Below the pieces are notes generated by a model that saw only the letters and a program-made list of their open reading frames with translations, was not told where the DNA came from and ran no database searches. A stretch of 59,053 nt of DNA from Chara braunii (taxonomy: Eukaryota > Streptophyta > Charophyceae > Charales > Characeae): NCBI GenBank assembly GCA_003427395.1, contig BFEA01000542.1, positions 722,257 to 781,309 of the forward strand, in the 5' to 3' direction. The stretch's first letter is position 1. Every line of letters starts with the position of its first letter. Made by a program: the position numbers and the translations under genes. This document shows, piece by piece, positions 57,195-59,053 of this stretch.

Positions 57195-57385
57195 AGCTCT
57201 GTTTGATGGTATATTGCATCATGGAGAACAGCCTGGATAACTGTATACAGAGAGGGAGAGCATAGGACAACCAACGAGGGTCTGTGGCAGAGTGTTTGGT
57301 CAGAGTTTCACTGAGTCAGCGGGAGGCTGAACCCTCTATACAGTCTGCAAAATCCCCTACCGTATAAATGATAGTAGAAGCGATA
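57195..57385 (-). repeat. Inverted, degenerate hammerhead-family copy
   Basis: Read from 57,370 on the minus strand: ATCATTTATACGG, AGGGGATTTTGCAGACTGTA, GAGGGTTCAGCCTC, CAGTGAAACTCTGAC, then the tail (CCACAGACCCTCGTTGGTTG). It is the mirror of the copy at 56,870. The core is altered (CCGCTGA for CTGATGA, CAAAC for GAAAC), so it is inactive. The two arms could fold into a large hairpin. Confidence 0.75.
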
Positions 57386-57920
57386 ATCCATCCTCTAACC
57401 CCAGTTCATGTATGTATGCCATTTTTCACTTTCTCCATGATCTTTCAGGATCCTTTGCGCACCCTTTCGGAGGTAGTCACATGTGTTGGTTTCAAACAGG
57501 TTGCATCTGACTGTTCAAAATTTCAAAGTTTTGCATGCTTTTCCATATTTTCTCTGCATCCTTCCAGGGGGGGTGTTTGGTCTCTCCTTTCGAATTAGAT
57601 TGCTCTGGAGCACAAGCATTTTCCAATGTTTGCACAAGACCCACGTAAGATAACTTGCACTGATGCAATGGGATATATGTGAGGCATTGGCGCCTGCTGC
57701 GAGGGGGCTGTGCTTGGCCAAGCCAGACCTCACTCACCTGGACAGGAGGTTAATAAGAAAAATGAGTAGAGGCACCCGGGGTGTGAACTGTGCTCGACCC
57801 TTGGAGTCGGAAGATGGCCTCTCATTTTGAGGTTTTTCTTTTTTGGAATGGAGTGTGATCGAGGGTCACCTTGTTACATTTAAATATATTTCCTATTTTA
57901 TCTGATTTGTTTTTTTTAGT
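57386..57920. other. No gene seen
   Basis: Unique AT/GC-mixed DNA; short ORFs only. Confidence 0.35.
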
Positions 57921-57921
57921 G

Positions 57922-58023
57922 TTTGGACCATTTCTCGATTTATGTGTGTCATCCTTGCTCAGGCACGGGCCATGCTAATCTTCTGTGTGTCGTTCCAATT
58001 TTTAACAGATGTCCCGAAGGAGT
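57922..58023 (-). ncRNA. U6 snRNA-like copy, probably a pseudogene
   Basis: Minus-strand sequence retains CCTTCGGGACATCTG, AAAATTGGAACGA, AGAAGATTAGCATGGCCC (with the AGC triad), GCAAGGATGACACACA and AAATCGAGAAATGGTCCAAA, collinear with U6. Differences matter: the ACAGAGA box reads ACACAGA, and four extra bases disrupt CCCCUGCGCAAGG (CCCGTGCCTGAGCAAGG). No terminal T-run follows (ACACTAAAAAAAAC instead). No upstream sequence element of the TCCCACATCG type is seen. It is most likely a retrotransposed copy. Confidence 0.85.
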
Positions 58024-58261
58024 ATTTTATCTGTTTCCATATTTTCACTTAGATTTAATTAGGGAATTTGGAAGTGATCGTCACCCCGAAGTTGTTTCGA
58101 AGGCAATGTGCCTTGCCGACTTGGAAAATGGATTAAAAATTGCATGCAGGTAGTCGTTGCCTTCGTGTTGTACCCCATAGTGCATTGCTGTCTGGAAATC
58201 ATCTGCCAAATTGGCCGGCCTCAGCGTGTACTCAGAAGGATTTTATTCTGTTCGTCTGATA

Positions 58262-58332
58262 CCGTCTGGATTCGAACTTGGGTGTATATTTCAACAGTTC
58301 ATTGGTGTGCCAACTGAGCTATGTAGGCCAGT
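58262..58332 (-). repeat. tRNA-like head (SINE or pseudo-tRNA), inverted relative
   Basis: On the minus strand: TAGCTCAGTTGGCACACC (box A), AATGAACTGTTG, and AAGTTCGAATCCAG (box B). It matches 56,416-56,486 closely, including the non-canonical middle, so both derive from one tRNA-derived family and are not independent tRNAs. Confidence 0.6.
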
Positions 58333-58924
58333 TGGAGGAAGTGATCCCTTGGTACCTACCTCCTGTTGCCAGCATCAGCAGAACCACTATTCTCTTCTGG
58401 AGAGCTAGTCAAGCGTCGCCGTCCAGTTGATGCAGTGCTGTGGATAGTCACGGTGCATGGGGGGCCTGTCGTCCCGGAAAAAGGCGAAGAGAATAGGGCT
58501 TTTCCTAACGCCGTGACTGTTCGCTCTGATCTTGCGAGAAAAAGCAAAACAGTGACGGTTTGCTCTTCGAAAAAAGATCGGTGCACCACTTCCATCACCG
58601 AGCCTCGGAATGGTTTCTTTGTCCCCGGGCTAGGAAACTTGCACACCCGAGTAAAAGAGAGGATCGGCGGTTTGGCCAAGGCCGTTGGCAGGTAGAGAGT
58701 GTCTGTGTGTGTGTGTGTGTGTTCGCTGGAAGACCAAGGGCTGCTGAAGGATAGAAGGTGACAAGCCAAGGAGATGGGCTGTGGAAGCAGCACGTGAAGA
58801 GGGATGGAGCCGAGATGTCAAAGTGCTCACAACCATGGAGGTGACCCATTTTTGACCTCGCAGCGCTATCCCATGGGAGTTAGAAGATTGGGCAGGTGAA
58901 TGTAGGTGAATATATATACATATC
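58333..58924. other. No convincing gene
   Basis: A 109-codon ORF (58,366-58,695, +) is basic and has no recognised domain. A GT microsatellite lies at 58,700-58,721. The words GTGACTGTTCGCTC and GTGACGGTTTGCTC (58,521; 58,552) are a short imperfect repeat. Confidence 0.35.
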
Positions 58925-59053
58925 TGTGACGATATATATATATATATTATACGTTGCCACTTGTACGCACCCTTGTACGAGTACGGATTCGTACTCTTGT
59001 ACTCGTACGCTACTCGTACGCTAGGGGCCCCGTACGAGTTTTTTTTTTTTTTT
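58925..59053. repeat. Ribozyme-tail end, AT tract, GTACG-rich palindromes and terminal poly-T
   Basis: CTGTGACGATATATATATAT (58,923) is the terminal word of the hammerhead-family repeat. From 58,968 the words CGTAC and GTACG alternate about ten times (GTACGAGTACGGATTCGTAC and further), making several nested palindromes. The window ends in a T-run. Confidence 0.6.

Noticed and set aside
1-59053. CRISPR arrays, bacterial operons and rRNA genes
   Set aside because: No regularly spaced identical repeats with unique spacers, no prokaryotic gene layout, and no rRNA-like blocks were seen; the window is eukaryotic.

Overview
This is repeat-rich nuclear DNA from a green-lineage eukaryote. The Gag/Pol wording, the retrotransposon architecture, a plant-type tRNA-Asp primer-binding site and a plant-like PRP39 gene suggest a charophyte alga such as Chara. 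That identification is inference from recognition, not from a database search. Only one intact protein-coding gene is convincing: an intronless 741-codon PRP39-like U1 snRNP splicing factor (42,983-45,208, +). Nearly everything else is mobile or repetitive DNA.

Layout. 1-795: no gene. About 795-3,998: the 3' part of a very long LTR (family A). 4,010-5,390: debris of non-LTR (LINE) elements on both strands. 5,390-8,330: no gene; tandem repeats and an inverted repeat. 8,330-12,365: an inverted A LTR. 12,420-13,320: an array of degenerate repeats about 80 bp long with a palindrome. 13,321-15,201: repeat B, copy 1. 15,202-17,110: no gene; a GA microsatellite. About 17,115-20,999: the A LTR that ends directly before a tRNA-Asp primer-binding site. 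21,002-31,140: a decayed Ty3/gypsy-like element in the order gag, protease, reverse transcriptase, RNase H, integrase, then a second Gag-like ORF with its own zinc knuckle. 31,141-32,588: non-coding. 32,589-34,542: repeat B, copy 2. 34,543-42,982: microsatellites, a C repeat pair, a ribozyme-tail remnant and inverted B copies. 42,983-45,208: PRP39. 45,209-59,053: no convincing protein gene; tRNA-derived (SINE-like) heads, a 166-bp foldback, a MITE-like element, tandem duplications, a well-formed type III hammerhead ribozyme, and a U6 snRNA-like copy.

How the parts relate. The element at 21-31 kb was once autonomous: primer site, capsid/nucleocapsid, enzymes and an integrase whose catalytic triad spacing survives. 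It now carries many stops, several frameshifts and an insertion in gag. Its LTRs are built from internal subrepeats. They contain a short structured repeat that, at 57 kb, is joined to the hammerhead ribozyme. The ribozyme family (five dispersed or tandem copies plus terminal fragments), the post-pol gag ORF and the possible 7.7-kb LTR are the least ordinary signals here.
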